64,000 nt of DNA from Xanthomonas euvesicatoria pv. euvesicatoria (lineage in GTDB: Bacteria; Pseudomonadota; Gammaproteobacteria; Xanthomonadales; Xanthomonadaceae): contig NZ_JAJIUJ010000072.1 of assembly GCF_020880415.1 (NCBI RefSeq), positions 54,398 through 118,397 of the forward strand, read 5' to 3'. The notes beneath the pieces were generated by a model. That model had not been told where the DNA came from and did not search any database. It was given only the letters and a program-made list of their open reading frames with translations. Below, one piece after another: positions 47,097 through 56,990 of this stretch. Made by a program: the position numbers and the translations under genes. The stretch's first letter is position 1. Each line of letters begins with the position of its first letter.

Positions 47097-48076
47097 GCCA
47101 GCACCTGGCGCAGTGCCACGCCCAGGCGCGCCTCGCCCGCGGCGTCGGGTGGAAGACCCAGGCGCAGACTGTTCGGTGTGTCGAACAGCCGCGTCAAAAT
47201 GCCGCGCTGCGCCAGCGCGACGTGCAAGGCAGCCGCGTCGTCGCGCCGGCACCACTGAAAGAACGCCGTGCCTGCGGTAGGTACGATCGCATGCGCATGC
47301 AACAGCTGCGCAAGCCGCTGCGAGGCCGCGTGCAGACGCGCACATGCCTGAACCTGCCACGGCGTATCGGCCAATGCCTGCTGCACGGCCCATCGCGCCG
47401 GCCCGCTCAGCGTCCATGGTCCCAAGCGTTCGCGCACGGCATCCAGCAATGCGCGATCTGCGCAGACAAAGCCCGCACGTGCGCCTGCCATGCCGAAGAA
47501 CTTGCCCACCGAGCGCAGCACCACCAAACCGGGCCGCTGGGTGAAGGCGCAGACGCTGTGTTGCGGGGTCGCATCCATGAAGGCCTCGTCGATCATCAGC
47601 CACCCGCCGCGTGCTGCAAGCCGCGCATGCAGCTGCAGCAGCGCGTCGGGATCGAAGCACTCGGCGCATGGATTATTGGGATGAATCAGCACGGCCACAT
47701 CCAGCGTCTCACCCGCGTGCAGCAATTGCGCCGCGCTCATCGGCACGACCTGATGCCCGGCACGCCGCCATGCCTGTGCATGCTCGGCGTAACCAGGCGT
47801 AAGTACGCCGACGCGGCCGGGCGCGCGCAGCAGTGGCAAGGCCTGAATCGCCGCCTGCGAGCCGGGCACCGGCAGTACCTGCGGCGCGCCGTAATAGGCA
47901 GCCGCGCACTCTGCCAGGCCATCGTCGTCTTCCGGCAAGCGCTGCCACGCATGTTCCGGAATGGCGGGCACCGGCCAGGCGAACGGGCTCACGCCGGTGG
48001 ACAGGTCCAGCCAGTGCGCGAGCGGAATGTTGTAAGCCTGCGCAGCGCGGCGCAGGCGCCCGCCATGTTCAAGCAT
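47093..48076 (-). CDS. cobD: threonine-phosphate decarboxylase (aminotransferase fold)
   Basis: A 327-residue fold-type I PLP enzyme that makes (R)-1-amino-2-propanol phosphate, the linker of cobalamin. It has IHPNNPCAE, the MIDEAFMD strand and the PLP lysine Lys192 in [16 protein letters not shown], typical of this aminotransferase-like family. Length is slightly short for the family. Overlaps cobQ by ATGA at its end. In Pseudomonas-style naming the same enzyme is CobC, so the symbol depends on convention. Confidence 0.92.
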   Translation of the reverse strand: MLEHGGRLRRAAQAYNIPLAHWLDLSTGVSPFAWPVPAIPEHAWQRLPEDDDGLAECAAAYYGAPQVLPVPGSQAAIQALPLLRAPGRVGVLTPGYAEHAQAWRRAGHQVVPMSAAQLLHAGETLDVAVLIHPNNPCAECFDPDALLQLHARLAARGGWLMIDEAFMDATPQHSVCAFTQRPGLVVLRSVGKFFGMAGARAGFVCADRALLDAVRERLGPWTLSGPARWAVQQALADTPWQVQACARLHAASQRLAQLLHAHAIVPTAGTAFFQWCRRDDAAALHVALAQRGILTRLFDTPNSLRLGLPPDAAGEARLGVALRQVLA

Positions 48077-48169
48077 TGCGCACTCCCGGTAATGGAGCGG
48101 CGCTACCTGCGCCGGCGTGAACGGTGCGCCGGTGCGTGTTGGTGAAACGCCAGGCCATCCGCGTGCCGA

Positions 48170-49084
48170 TCATCGCATCGCCAGCGCGGTTACCAGCGCG
48201 CCCAGCAGCAGCCAGAACGCGACCCCGGCACGCACCAGCCGCAATGCGCGTTGCACGCTGTTTGCGCTTGCTGCCGCGCCCTCGCCCAGCGCGGGGCGCG
48301 GCTGCCAATGGCCGTGGTACGGCGCAGGCCCGCCCAATCGGACATGCAGCGCGCCTGCGCCCGCCGCCATCACGGGGCCGGCATTGGGGCTCTTCCAGCC
48401 GCGTCCCTGCCGCCACGCGCAGCGCATGCCCGCACGGGTGCGGCCCAGCACGGCGTAGGTCGCTGCGGTCAGCCGCGCCGGCAACCAGTTCAACGCATCG
48501 TCGATGCGCGCCGCGGCCCAGCCGAAGTTGACGTAGCGCGGCGTGCGATAGCCCCACATGGCATCCAGCGTATTGGACAGCCGGTACAACACCGCGCCCG
48601 GTGCGCCCAGCGCGACGCCCCAGAACAGTGCGGCGAACACGGCGTCGCTGCCGTTTTCCAAGACCGACTCGGTCGCTGCGGCAGCGACTTGGGTGGCGTC
48701 CAGCACAGCCGTATCGCGGCTGACGATACGACCCACTGCAGCGCGGGCGGCAGGCAGATCAGTGACCTGCAGCGCATCGATCACCGCTTGTGCGTGTTCG
48801 CCCAGGCTACGCAGGCCCAGCGCCAGATACAGCGTGATCGCGGCGAACGCGGCCGCCGCCCAGGGCGACACGCACCACAGCCCCCATTGCACCACTGCAG
48901 CGATACAGGTCAACGGCAACACGCTCATGCACCACGCCAGGATGCCCACGCTGCGACGGTTGCGGTGCAGGCGCGCTTCGATACGTTGCGCCCAGGTGCC
49001 GAACAACACCAGCGGATGTCCGCGCCGCGGCTCGCCGAGCAGCAAATCCAGCAGCACGGCAACGGTGGCAGTCACCAGCAGCAT
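48170..49084 (-). CDS. cbiB: adenosylcobinamide-phosphate synthase
   Basis: A 304-residue membrane enzyme that attaches aminopropanol (or its phosphate) to adenosylcobyric acid. The CbiB signature LLGEPRRGHPLVLFG is close to the N-terminus, and GRIVSRDT, VLENGSDAVFAALFW, and YRLSNTLDAMWGYR follow, with four to five transmembrane helices. The start at 49084 gives MLLVTATVAVLLDLLLGEP, normal for CbiB; the longer frame is not membrane-like. A 93-base gap separates it from cobD, the longest inside the Cob part of the operon. Confidence 0.93.
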   Translation of the reverse strand: MLLVTATVAVLLDLLLGEPRRGHPLVLFGTWAQRIEARLHRNRRSVGILAWCMSVLPLTCIAAVVQWGLWCVSPWAAAAFAAITLYLALGLRSLGEHAQAVIDALQVTDLPAARAAVGRIVSRDTAVLDATQVAAAATESVLENGSDAVFAALFWGVALGAPGAVLYRLSNTLDAMWGYRTPRYVNFGWAAARIDDALNWLPARLTAATYAVLGRTRAGMRCAWRQGRGWKSPNAGPVMAAGAGALHVRLGGPAPYHGHWQPRPALGEGAAASANSVQRALRLVRAGVAFWLLLGALVTALAMR

Positions 49085-49154
49085 GGCGTGCAGTCCCGGC
49101 GCATGCCAGCCAACATGCCGAGCCATGCAAGGCATTGCGCGCGCACGCCCACGG

Positions 49155-49766
49155 CTACAGCTCGATGCCGAGTTGCGCCTTGATGCCGGCATTGAAGGCG
49201 TGCTTGACCAGGCGCATCTCGGTCACGGTGTCGGCGACCTCGATCAACCCGGCCGGCGCGCCGCGCCCGGTGATCACCACGTGCTGGCCGGGCGGCCGCG
49301 CGGCCACGGCAGCAAGCACCTCATCCAGCGCGATGTAGTCCTTCACCAGGGCGATGTTGAGTTCGTCCAGCAGCACGAAATCGTAGCGCGCATCGGCCAG
49401 CATGCCGCGCGCACGCTGCCAGGCCGCCTGCGTGGCGGCGATGTCGCGTGCGCGGTCCTGGGTTTCCCAGGTGAAGCCTTCGCCCATGACGTGATAATCG
49501 AGCAGATCCGGAAAGCGACGGAAAAACGCTTCTTCGCCGGTCGAAAACGTGCCCTTGATGAATTGCACCACGCCGCAATGCAGGCCATGCCCAAGCGAGC
49601 GCGCCAGCATGCCGAAGCCGGACGAGCTCTTGCCCTTGCCATTGCCGGTATTGACCAGCAGCACACCGCGGTCGATCACTGCACGTGCGATGCGCCGGTC
49701 GACCAATTCCTTCTTGCGCTGCGCACGTTCGCGGTAATGCGCCTCATCGTGCTCGGGGGTGGTCAT
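49155..49766 (-). CDS. cobA: cob(I)yrinic acid a,c-diamide adenosyltransferase
   Basis: A 203-residue corrinoid adenosyltransferase of the CobA/BtuR/CobO type, which adds the upper adenosyl ligand. The P-loop is NTGNGKGKSSSGFG (about 39-52), with GVVQFIKGTFSTGEE and DFVLLDELNIAL. The ATG at 49766 overlaps the stop of the upstream membrane-protein gene (ATGA). It acts before CobQ and CbiB. Confidence 0.95.
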   Translation of the reverse strand: MTTPEHDEAHYRERAQRKKELVDRRIARAVIDRGVLLVNTGNGKGKSSSGFGMLARSLGHGLHCGVVQFIKGTFSTGEEAFFRRFPDLLDYHVMGEGFTWETQDRARDIAATQAAWQRARGMLADARYDFVLLDELNIALVKDYIALDEVLAAVAARPPGQHVVITGRGAPAGLIEVADTVTEMRLVKHAFNAGIKAQLGIEL

Positions 49767-50374
49767 GCGCGTGCTCCCATGGGTGGACGTGCACCAGCGG
49801 CGCGGTGTGCAGCCAACAGGGCGAAAGCCAGGCCGATATAGCCGGCCAGTGTTGCAAGGGCGTGTAGATAGTCCGCCGGCATGCGCGCAATGAACCCGCT
49901 GAGCGTGGCATGCGGGTAGCGACCAGACAGGAAATAGAAACCGGCCTTGGACAGCACATAGGCGGCGCTGCCGCTGATCAGCAAGGCCAACAGCGGCCCG
50001 GTGACGCGACGCCAGGCCTGGTGCTGCAGTTGCGATGCAAACAGCAGCCCGCCCCACCACAACGCGGCGTACGCCAATGCCAACGCCCAGTACGCCGGCG
50101 ACAGGCACCAGTCGCTGCTGCTGCCCGAGGCCAGGCCGATCAGATCCAGCAGCGATACAATCCCGAACAGCAGCGGCAACATCCACAGCGGGCGTAGCAA
50201 CGCACCGGCCAGAAAAAATACCGCCCATGAGGCCGTGGGCAAGGCATCCACATTTGCAAAATGCTCGCCGCGCGCGCAGACCATCAAGCCGGCAAGTGCG
50301 ATGCCGCACGCTCTGGCCGCTGTGCCGTGCAACGGCAACGGCAACGGTGTCGCTCCAGTGCGCCGCGCCACCAT
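49763..50374 (-). CDS. BtuM-like cobalamin uptake membrane protein, copy A
   Basis: A 203-residue membrane protein with about six hydrophobic segments. It contains LPTASWAVFFLAGALLRP near residue 45 and SDWCLSPAYWALALAYAALWW with Cys90. The paralogue immediately upstream has matching motifs (LPDASMAVFFLGGLALRR, SDFCITAAYAALPVAY). BtuM proteins are solitary ECF S-component relatives that carry vitamin B12 across the inner membrane in some Gram-negatives and use a cysteine to bind cobalt; similarity to them is my recognition and is not confirmed. Location between btuB and cobA and the absence of btuCDF support the role. The start at 50374 is joined to the upstream stop as TGATG. Confidence 0.7.
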   Translation of the reverse strand: MVARRTGATPLPLPLHGTAARACGIALAGLMVCARGEHFANVDALPTASWAVFFLAGALLRPLWMLPLLFGIVSLLDLIGLASGSSSDWCLSPAYWALALAYAALWWGGLLFASQLQHQAWRRVTGPLLALLISGSAAYVLSKAGFYFLSGRYPHATLSGFIARMPADYLHALATLAGYIGLAFALLAAHRAAGARPPMGARA

Positions 50375-50967
50375 CACGACACATCCGATGGCTTGGACAA
50401 CGGCGCTGCGGCGCGCAGATGACGCCAGCGCAGCACGCACCACGCCGCTGCCAGCACCACCGCCAGATACAGCGCTGTCGTGCGCACGAACAACGGCCCC
50501 CACTGCCAGGCGCGCTGCAGGTACTGCGCCCAGTGCGGGTCGGCATAGCGCCCGCCCCACCAGTAGAACGCGCCATTGGAGATCAAGAACGACAGCACGG
50601 CGGCCAAGGTGCCCAGACCCCAGGCGATGCTCAGCGACGCAGCGCCTGGCCGCCCACGTGCGACAGACGCGCGTCCGGCGTACCAGAGCACGCCATAGGC
50701 CACCGGCAAGGCCGCGTAGGCCGCCGTGATGCAGAAGTCGCTGACGCCGGCCAGGCGCACTGCAGCCCAATCGATCGCCACCGACAACCCCAGCAAGGCA
50801 ACGAAGTCGCCGTGCCGCCGCAATGCCAGGCCACCGAGAAAGAACACCGCCATGGAGGCATCCGGCAGGTGCAGCCAGTCACTGACATGATGGAAGCGGG
50901 TCGCGGTCATCAGCAGCATCGAAGCGATGAACACCAGGCGTTCGCACGAGCGGGATAAAGGCGGCAT
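50374..50967 (-). CDS. BtuM-like cobalamin uptake membrane protein, copy B
   Basis: A 197-residue membrane protein with about six hydrophobic segments. The diagnostic LPDASMAVFFLGG lies at residues 34-46 and the conserved cysteine is Cys79 in SDFCITAAYAAL. It is a diverged paralogue of the downstream protein; the two overlap by one base (TGATG), so they are probably made in a fixed ratio and could form a pair or handle different corrinoids. It is the first gene after btuB, with a 279-base gap that holds nothing recognised. Confidence 0.7.
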   Translation of the reverse strand: MPPLSRSCERLVFIASMLLMTATRFHHVSDWLHLPDASMAVFFLGGLALRRHGDFVALLGLSVAIDWAAVRLAGVSDFCITAAYAALPVAYGVLWYAGRASVARGRPGAASLSIAWGLGTLAAVLSFLISNGAFYWWGGRYADPHWAQYLQRAWQWGPLFVRTTALYLAVVLAAAWCVLRWRHLRAAAPLSKPSDVS

Positions 50968-51246
50968 CGATGGTCTCCTTCAGATTTTCGATCGCCACCC
51001 GGATGGCGCAACAGACATCTGGCAAATGATCGCCCCCTGCAAACCGTAGCGATCCTTGCATCCAGCGGCAAGCGCCGACTGCGCAGCCGGTGTCGGCGGC
51101 GCGCTTGGACGGGCTAACACAATGTCGCGCGCACTCGCCAGGCGCATGCGGACAGCAGGAGCAAACGCAGTATCCGCCTGGTCCATGCGGATCCGGGCAC
51201 CGCCCGCAACCATGCGGTGGCTGCGCGGTCGTGTCGTCGGCTGCTC

Positions 51247-53124
51247 TCAGTGCGCCGGTTGGTAGCGGAAGGTCAGCAGATAATTGCGGCGTGGCTGGGC
51301 ATACCAGCGTGCGGTTTCGTAGTGGCGGTCGAACACATTGTTGGCGGCAAATTGCACCTTCCAGTCCGCATTCACTGCATAACTCACGCGCAGATCCAGC
51401 AAGCCGTAGCCGGCCAACCGATCGGTATTGGCCAGATCGTCGTAGCGAGCACCCGAACCGAACAGGCTTGCGCCAATGCCGAATGCACCGATGCTGCGGT
51501 CGGCATCGATACGCCCGCTCTGGCGCGCACGCCGCGGCAACCAATTGCCATGATTGACTTCACCATCGGCCTGCGGCGCAAGCCAGGTCACTGCGCTGCG
51601 CACGGTCCAGCCGGCCAGCACGGTGTCGTAGCCGGCTTCCACGCCGCGGATGCGCGCCCGGTCGATATTGTTCGGCTGCCCGAACGGGTGCGTGGCATCC
51701 ACCAACGACGCGTCGTAGGCGATGAGATCGTCGATACGGGTCTGGAACGCGCTGAGCGTCCAGGTGCCCCAATCGTAGCGACCGCGCAGACCGAGTTCGG
51801 CACTCTTGGAGGTTTCCGGCCCGAGCAGCGGGTTGCCGTAATCGGGGTAGTACAACTCGTTGAAGGTGGGCGCCTTGAACGCAGTGCCGTAGCTGGCCGT
51901 CAGGCGCAGATGCTCGGCAAAATCCCAACCCCACAGCAGGCTGCCGGTAGTCTTGCCGCCGAACTGGCTGTTGTCGTTGCGGCGCAGGCTGGCTTGCAGC
52001 GATTGACTGCCAAAAGTCTGCTGCCACTGCGCAAATGCGGCGCGGTCGATGCGGCTGTCGGCATTGTAATTGTCGCTGCTGGCGATGGCGTCCCGCTGCC
52101 AATCGAAGCCGACCGTGAGCAGACCGGGGCCGGTGTCGAGATCGGCCTGCAACGCACCCTGCTTGCGGCGGGTGTCGTAGGTCGACAGGTAGGCGCCTTG
52201 GTAATACGCATCGCTCAGATCGGCGCTGCTGCCCACGCTGGCAGTGAGCGTGAGCGCCTCGTTCGGCGCGTACCGCACGCGGCCGCCGATGGCCTGCTGC
52301 ACGCCCTTGCCCAGATTGCCGCCGAATGCCGAACCGTCGTATTCGTTACGGCTCTGCGCGCGCACTGCATGCACATCGGCATCCCACTGGCGATTGAAAC
52401 GCCAGCCGCCCTGCGCGCTCAACGAATCGTTGCGATAGCCGTCGCGGTCCGGGTCATAGGCGCTGGAGCTGGTATCCAGATACGCGTTGATACCGTCGGT
52501 TTCGTCGTGCACGGCGTTCACCGAATACCAACCACCGGCATCGCTCAGATCGCCCGGGCTGCGCCCGGCGATGCCCGCGCCGTAGCGGCGCGCGTTGTCG
52601 CTACCGGCCGCCACGCTCAAGGTCGGCACGACACTGCCTTGCGGGCGTCGGGTAAAGATCTGGATCACACCGCCCAGCGCTTCGGAGCCATACAGGCTGG
52701 AAAACGGGCCACGCACGATTTCGATGCGTTCGATCTGCTCGATCGGCACATCCTGCAGCGCCGCACCGCCGGCGGTCGCCGAGCCGATGCGCACGCCATC
52801 GATCAGCACCACCACCTGGTCGGCCTCGGTGCCGCGCAGGAACAGCGAGGTCGCCTTGCCGGGTCCGCCATTGTTGGCCAGCGACACGCCCGCTTCGCCG
52901 CGCAACAGGTCCTGCAGCGAATTGACCTGACGACGCTCGATCTGTGCGCGGTCGATCACCGTGACCGGTGCCAGGGCCTGGTCCTGGGTCTGTGCGGTGC
53001 GCGAGGCGGTGACCACGACTTGGTCCAGATCGATGGCGGCCTCGGCCTGAGCCGCAGTGGCAGCGCACAGCGACAGCCCGACGACGAGCACGGCACGACG
53101 CGGCGAAACGGAAGAAAGGGACAT
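51247..53124 (-). CDS. btuB: TonB-dependent vitamin B12 receptor BtuB
   Basis: A 625-residue outer-membrane receptor. Signal peptide about residues 1-27 (cleavage after AQA), the TonB box DLDQVVVTASR, plug with LFLRGTEADQVVVLIDGVR and RIEIVRGPFSSLYGSEALGGVIQIFT, and a barrel ending YLLTFRYQPAH, without the usual terminal aromatic at the very last residue. The cobalamin riboswitch directly upstream and the Cob genes downstream identify the ligand as a corrinoid. The ATG at 53124 follows AGGAG; an upstream in-frame extension overlaps the riboswitch side and was rejected. Confidence 0.95.
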   Translation of the reverse strand: MSLSSVSPRRAVLVVGLSLCAATAAQAEAAIDLDQVVVTASRTAQTQDQALAPVTVIDRAQIERRQVNSLQDLLRGEAGVSLANNGGPGKATSLFLRGTEADQVVVLIDGVRIGSATAGGAALQDVPIEQIERIEIVRGPFSSLYGSEALGGVIQIFTRRPQGSVVPTLSVAAGSDNARRYGAGIAGRSPGDLSDAGGWYSVNAVHDETDGINAYLDTSSSAYDPDRDGYRNDSLSAQGGWRFNRQWDADVHAVRAQSRNEYDGSAFGGNLGKGVQQAIGGRVRYAPNEALTLTASVGSSADLSDAYYQGAYLSTYDTRRKQGALQADLDTGPGLLTVGFDWQRDAIASSDNYNADSRIDRAAFAQWQQTFGSQSLQASLRRNDNSQFGGKTTGSLLWGWDFAEHLRLTASYGTAFKAPTFNELYYPDYGNPLLGPETSKSAELGLRGRYDWGTWTLSAFQTRIDDLIAYDASLVDATHPFGQPNNIDRARIRGVEAGYDTVLAGWTVRSAVTWLAPQADGEVNHGNWLPRRARQSGRIDADRSIGAFGIGASLFGSGARYDDLANTDRLAGYGLLDLRVSYAVNADWKVQFAANNVFDRHYETARWYAQPRRNYLLTFRYQPAH

Positions 53125-53249
53125 CAACTGCTGCTCCTGGAACCGCGCCAACCCGCGCGTGGGCAATCGGGCGGCAAGCAGCAACGGGCCAGGCGTCCGG
53201 CGCGCAGCGTCAGACGAGCAAGGCCACGCCCACCGCGTGCCGGGTCAAT

Positions 53250-53435
53250 CCCTCAGGCCGGTCTCCGGGCTCGCGAGTGGAAGCTGGTGCTTCCGATGCC
53301 GCGCCTTCCCATGCGGCTGCACAGTGGCATGTTGCGGCACCTGGCCTCGCCCACCGTTGCGGGGGCAGCTCCGGAATTGCGCCTGGCCCAAGGCGACGCG
53401 CGCACCGGATTCCCGTTTAAACCACCGGCCAACCG
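53250..53435 (-). promoter_or_regulatory. cobalamin riboswitch
   Basis: The conserved AdoCbl-riboswitch core can be read on the minus strand: GGAATCCGGTGCG (53401-53413), CCCCGCAACGGTG (53352-53364), GCCACTG (53322-53328), and the B12 box AGCCCGGAGACCGGCC followed by TGAG (53252-53271). Spacing and order are those of the family, and it lies about 125 bases before the btuB start. Binding of adenosylcobalamin should turn off btuB and the genes behind it. Confidence 0.95.
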
Positions 53436-53524
53436 GCAGTCACCTCAGGGGCGCGCATGGTAGCAGGATTGGCGCACCGCGCCGCCGAGATCGGCGGCGA
53501 CGGCCAGAGGCACGTTCCAGCTCG

Positions 53525-53590
53525 ACGTAGGAGCGCACCTGGGCGCGATGGGCGTTCCCGGTAAAGCCATCGCCCACGTGCGCTCCTACG
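53525..53590. repeat. REP-type inverted repeat pair (REPIN)
   Basis: CGTAGGAGCGCAC at 53525 and its inverse GTGCGCTCCTACG at 53578-53590 bracket a centre with GGGCG/CGCCC stretches. The GTAGGAGCGCAC type is a dispersed REP sequence in xanthomonads and pseudomonads. It lies between the clpB 3' end and the riboswitch and could end clpB transcripts. Confidence 0.85.
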
Positions 53591-53607
53591 CCGTGCGGGC
53601 CGCGTAC

Positions 53608-56193
53608 TCAGTCCTTGGTAAACACCAGCCGCCCGCCGTCGGCGCGCACGCGCACGCTCTCGCCGCTGAGATACTGGCCGGACAGGATCTGCTGCGCCAA
53701 CGGGTTCTCCACCTGCGACTGGATCGCGCGTTTGAGCGGGCGCGCGCCGTACACCGGATCGAAGCCGACATTGCCCAGCACCTCCAGCGCCGCATCGTCC
53801 AGGTCCAGCTTGAGTCCGCGCTCGGCCAGGCGTTTTTCCAGGCCTTGCAACTGGATGCGCGCAATCGACTTGATCTGCGCCTTGTCCAGCGGATGGAACA
53901 CCACGATGTCGTCCAGCCGGTTGATGAACTCCGGGCGGAAGTGCGCCTGCACCACGCCCATCACCGCGGCCTTCATCTGCGTATACGCCTCGGCGCTATC
54001 GTCGCCGGACAGCTCCTGGATCTGGTGCGAGCCCAGGTTGGAGGTCATCACGATGACGGTATTGCGGAAGTCCACGGTGCGGCCCTGGCCATCGGTCAGG
54101 CGGCCATCGTCGAGTACCTGCAGCAGGATGTTGAATACATCCGGATGCGCCTTTTCCACTTCGTCCAGCAGGATCAGCGAATACGGACGACGACGCACGG
54201 CCTCGGTGAGGTAACCGCCCTCTTCGTAGCCCACATAGCCCGGAGGCGCGCCGATCAGGCGTGCGACCGAATGCTTCTCCATGAACTCGCTCATGTCGAT
54301 GCGGATCATCGCCTCGGTGCTGTCGAACAGGAAATCCGCCAACGCCTTGCACAGCTCGGTCTTGCCCACGCCGGTGGGACCTAAGAACAGGAACGAGCCA
54401 CTGGGGCGGTTCGGGTCGGACAGGCCGGCACGCGAGCGGCGCACCGCATCGGACACCACCTTGATCGCCTCGTTCTGACCGACCACGCGATGATGCAAGT
54501 CGTCTTCCATGCGCAACAACTTGTCGCGCTCGCCTTCGAGCATCTTGTTGACCGGAATGCCGGTCCAGCGCGACACCACTTCGGCGATTTCCTCGGCGGT
54601 CACGCGGTCCTGCACCAGCTTGAAATCGTGGTGTTCCACCTCGTTGGCCAGCAGCATCTGCTTTTCCAGTTGCGGCAGCACGCCGTACTGGATCTCGCTC
54701 ATCTTGGCGTAGTCCTGGCGGCGCTGTGCGGCCTCCAGTTCCAGCTTTGCGTGCTCGATCTGCTCCTTGATCTTGGTGGTGCCCTGCAGCGCGGCCTTTT
54801 CCGACTTCCACACTTCATTGAGGTCGGAAAACTCGCGTTCGAGCTTGTCGATATCGCTTTCCAGATCGGCCAGGCGCTGCCGCGAGGCCTCGTCCTTTTC
54901 CTTCTTGAGCATCTCGCGCTGGATCTTGAGCTGGATCAGGCGGCGCTCCAGGCGGTCGAGTTCTTCGGGCTTGGAGTCGATCTCCATGCGGATACGCGAG
55001 GCCGCTTCGTCCATTAGGTCGATGGCCTTGTCCGGCAGCTGGCGGTCGGTGATGTAGCGGTTGGACAGCGTGGCCGCGGCCACGATGGCCGGGTCGGTGA
55101 TCTCCACGCCGTGATGCACCGCGTAGCGCTCCTTCAGGCCGCGCAGGATCGCGATGGTGTCTTCCACCGTCGGCTCGCCCACGAACACTTTCTGGAAACG
55201 GCGCTCCAGTGCGGCGTCTTTTTCGATGTACTTGCGGTATTCGTCCAGCGTGGTGGCGCCGATGCAATGCAGCTCGCCGCGTGCCAGCGCCGGCTTGAGC
55301 ATGTTGCCGGCATCCATCGCGCCATCGGCCTTGCCGGCCCCGACCATGGTGTGCAGCTCGTCGATGAACAGGATGATCTGGCCCTCGTTCTTCGACAGGT
55401 CGCTGAGCACGGCCTTCAGGCGCTCTTCGAATTCGCCGCGGAATTTGGCGCCGGCGATCAACGCGCCCATGTCCAGCGAGAGCACGCGCTTGCCGCGCAG
55501 GCCTTCGGGCACTTCGCCGTTGATGATGCGCTGGGCCAGGCCTTCGACAATGGCGGTCTTGCCCACGCCGGGCTCGCCGATCAGCACCGGGTTGTTCTTG
55601 GTGCGCCGTTGCAGCACCTGGATGGTGCGGCGGATTTCCTCGTCGCGGCCGATCACCGGATCGAGCTTGCCGCTCTCGGCGCGTGCGGTCAGGTCGATGG
55701 TGTATTTCTCCAGCGCCTGGCGCTGTTCTTCGGCGTTTTCAGACTGCACGGTTTCCCCGCCACGCAGCTTGTCGATGGCCGCTTCGATCTTCTTCTTGTC
55801 GCCACCGGCCGCGCGCAACGCCACGCCCAGCGGGCTGGCATCGTCGGCAGCGGCCAGCACGAACCACTCGCTGGCGATGAACGCGTCGCCATGTTGCTGG
55901 GCGAGCTTGTCGGTCTGGTTGAGCAGGCGATTGAGATCGTTGCCGATCGACAGATTGCCTTCCTGCCCGGACACCTTGGGCAGCGTGTCCAGCGCCTCGC
56001 CCAGGCGCTCGCGCAGCAGCGGCACGTTGACGCCGGCCTGCGACAGCAGCGGGCGCGTGCTGCCGCCGCTCTGGTCGAGCAGCGCGGCCAGCACGTGCAC
56101 CGGCTCGATGATGTTGTGGTCGCGGCCCACAGCCAGCGACTGCGCGTCGGCCAGCGCCTGCTGGAACCGCGAGGTGAGCTTGTCCATCCGCAT
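53608..56193 (-). CDS. clpB: ATP-dependent chaperone ClpB
   Basis: An 861-residue Hsp100 disaggregase. N-terminal Clp-N domain (residues 1-150), first AAA+ with [15 protein letters not shown] and [29 protein letters not shown], the middle coiled-coil domain typical of ClpB (residues about 410-520, with long Glu/Lys/Arg heptads), and the second AAA+ with [15 protein letters not shown] and the C-terminal [11 protein letters not shown] sensor 2. It rescues aggregated proteins with DnaK. The start at 56193 has AGAGGAT ahead and gives [18 protein letters not shown] pair follows the stop. Confidence 0.97.
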   Translation of the reverse strand: MRMDKLTSRFQQALADAQSLAVGRDHNIIEPVHVLAALLDQSGGSTRPLLSQAGVNVPLLRERLGEALDTLPKVSGQEGNLSIGNDLNRLLNQTDKLAQQHGDAFIASEWFVLAAADDASPLGVALRAAGGDKKKIEAAIDKLRGGETVQSENAEEQRQALEKYTIDLTARAESGKLDPVIGRDEEIRRTIQVLQRRTKNNPVLIGEPGVGKTAIVEGLAQRIINGEVPEGLRGKRVLSLDMGALIAGAKFRGEFEERLKAVLSDLSKNEGQIILFIDELHTMVGAGKADGAMDAGNMLKPALARGELHCIGATTLDEYRKYIEKDAALERRFQKVFVGEPTVEDTIAILRGLKERYAVHHGVEITDPAIVAAATLSNRYITDRQLPDKAIDLMDEAASRIRMEIDSKPEELDRLERRLIQLKIQREMLKKEKDEASRQRLADLESDIDKLEREFSDLNEVWKSEKAALQGTTKIKEQIEHAKLELEAAQRRQDYAKMSEIQYGVLPQLEKQMLLANEVEHHDFKLVQDRVTAEEIAEVVSRWTGIPVNKMLEGERDKLLRMEDDLHHRVVGQNEAIKVVSDAVRRSRAGLSDPNRPSGSFLFLGPTGVGKTELCKALADFLFDSTEAMIRIDMSEFMEKHSVARLIGAPPGYVGYEEGGYLTEAVRRRPYSLILLDEVEKAHPDVFNILLQVLDDGRLTDGQGRTVDFRNTVIVMTSNLGSHQIQELSGDDSAEAYTQMKAAVMGVVQAHFRPEFINRLDDIVVFHPLDKAQIKSIARIQLQGLEKRLAERGLKLDLDDAALEVLGNVGFDPVYGARPLKRAIQSQVENPLAQQILSGQYLSGESVRVRADGGRLVFTKD

Positions 56194-56555
56194 GGGAGAT
56201 CCTCTGAACAGGTGGCCGGCACCGCCGGCGATACCGTGCAAATGCGGTTGGCGAGCGAGGTTTCAAGGTTTGCCGGTGCTGGAGATGCAAGCGGCCAGGC
56301 CGGCGCTGTCCAGGCGGGCTTGGCGAAGCGGTACGTGCAGATGGCTACGCAGGGGTGACGCACCCGCCAGCGACGCCGCGTGTCGCCCTGGGCGGTGGGT
56401 GAAACGGCGCGCAGGGGCCGGCATGGTCGCGGGAGCTGAGCCCCACACGCGCGGGGCTGGGATGCGTTGCAACGGCGAGACTTCCTGTGCCGTCGTCTCG
56501 CGGGGTGCCGCATGGCGCATCTGCGCCTTCGGGGCAGCTGGCTCCGGCACCTGTG

Positions 56556-56990
56556 TCGCGCCCAGCAGACGCGACAGCACCTGTGCCTGGATCGTCGCCA
56601 GCGCCGGCAGCCCGGGCGCACGCGGATGCGGCACGGGCCCGCCACACCCAGGCCGCCCTTGCCGTGATCGAGCACCACGATGCGATCGGCCAGCGCGCTC
56701 GCCTCGGCCACGTCGTGGGTGACCAACACCAACGCAAACCCGTGCTGCCGCCACAACCGCACGATTTGCTGCTGCATCACGATTAGCTGCTGCATCACGA
56801 TACGGCTCGATGCATCCAGCGCCCCCAGCGGTTCGTCCAGCAGCAACAGCCGCGGCCGATGCACCAATGCACGTGCCAGCGCCACCGGCCGACGTTGGCC
56901 GCCCGACAGCGCGGACGGCCACGCGTTGCCGCGCATGCCCAGGCTCACCGCGTCCAGCGCCTGCGCCTGCGCACGACCGGCCCGGCGCCG
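56556..56990 (-). pseudogene. ssuB: relic of an ABC transporter ATPase (SsuB type)
   Basis: Part of an ABC ATPase remains: signature [15 protein letters not shown] (canonical form LSGGQKQRVALARAL), Walker [17 protein letters not shown] and the H-loop [17 protein letters not shown]. The Walker A part is missing upstream. An in-frame 18-bp duplication (56766-56801) repeats IVMQQ between Walker B and H-loop, and near 56635-56660 the frame changes: the C-terminal [20 protein letters not shown] lies in another frame. The sequence most resembles the sulfonate-import ATPase SsuB. No permease or binding-protein gene is nearby. It is not expected to make a working protein. Confidence 0.8.
56766..56801 (-). 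repeat. 18-bp tandem duplication within the SsuB relic
   Basis: Two adjacent 18-bp units (ATCGTGATGCAGCAGCTA and ATCGTGATGCAGCAGCAA on the coding strand) differ at one base. They add six residues in frame between the Walker B and H-loop of the relic. Confidence 0.85.

Noticed and set aside
50968..51246. Second riboswitch or small gene between btuB and the BtuM-like pair
   Set aside because: No B12 box, no CCGCAACGGT-type core and no protein-like frame in the 279-base gap.
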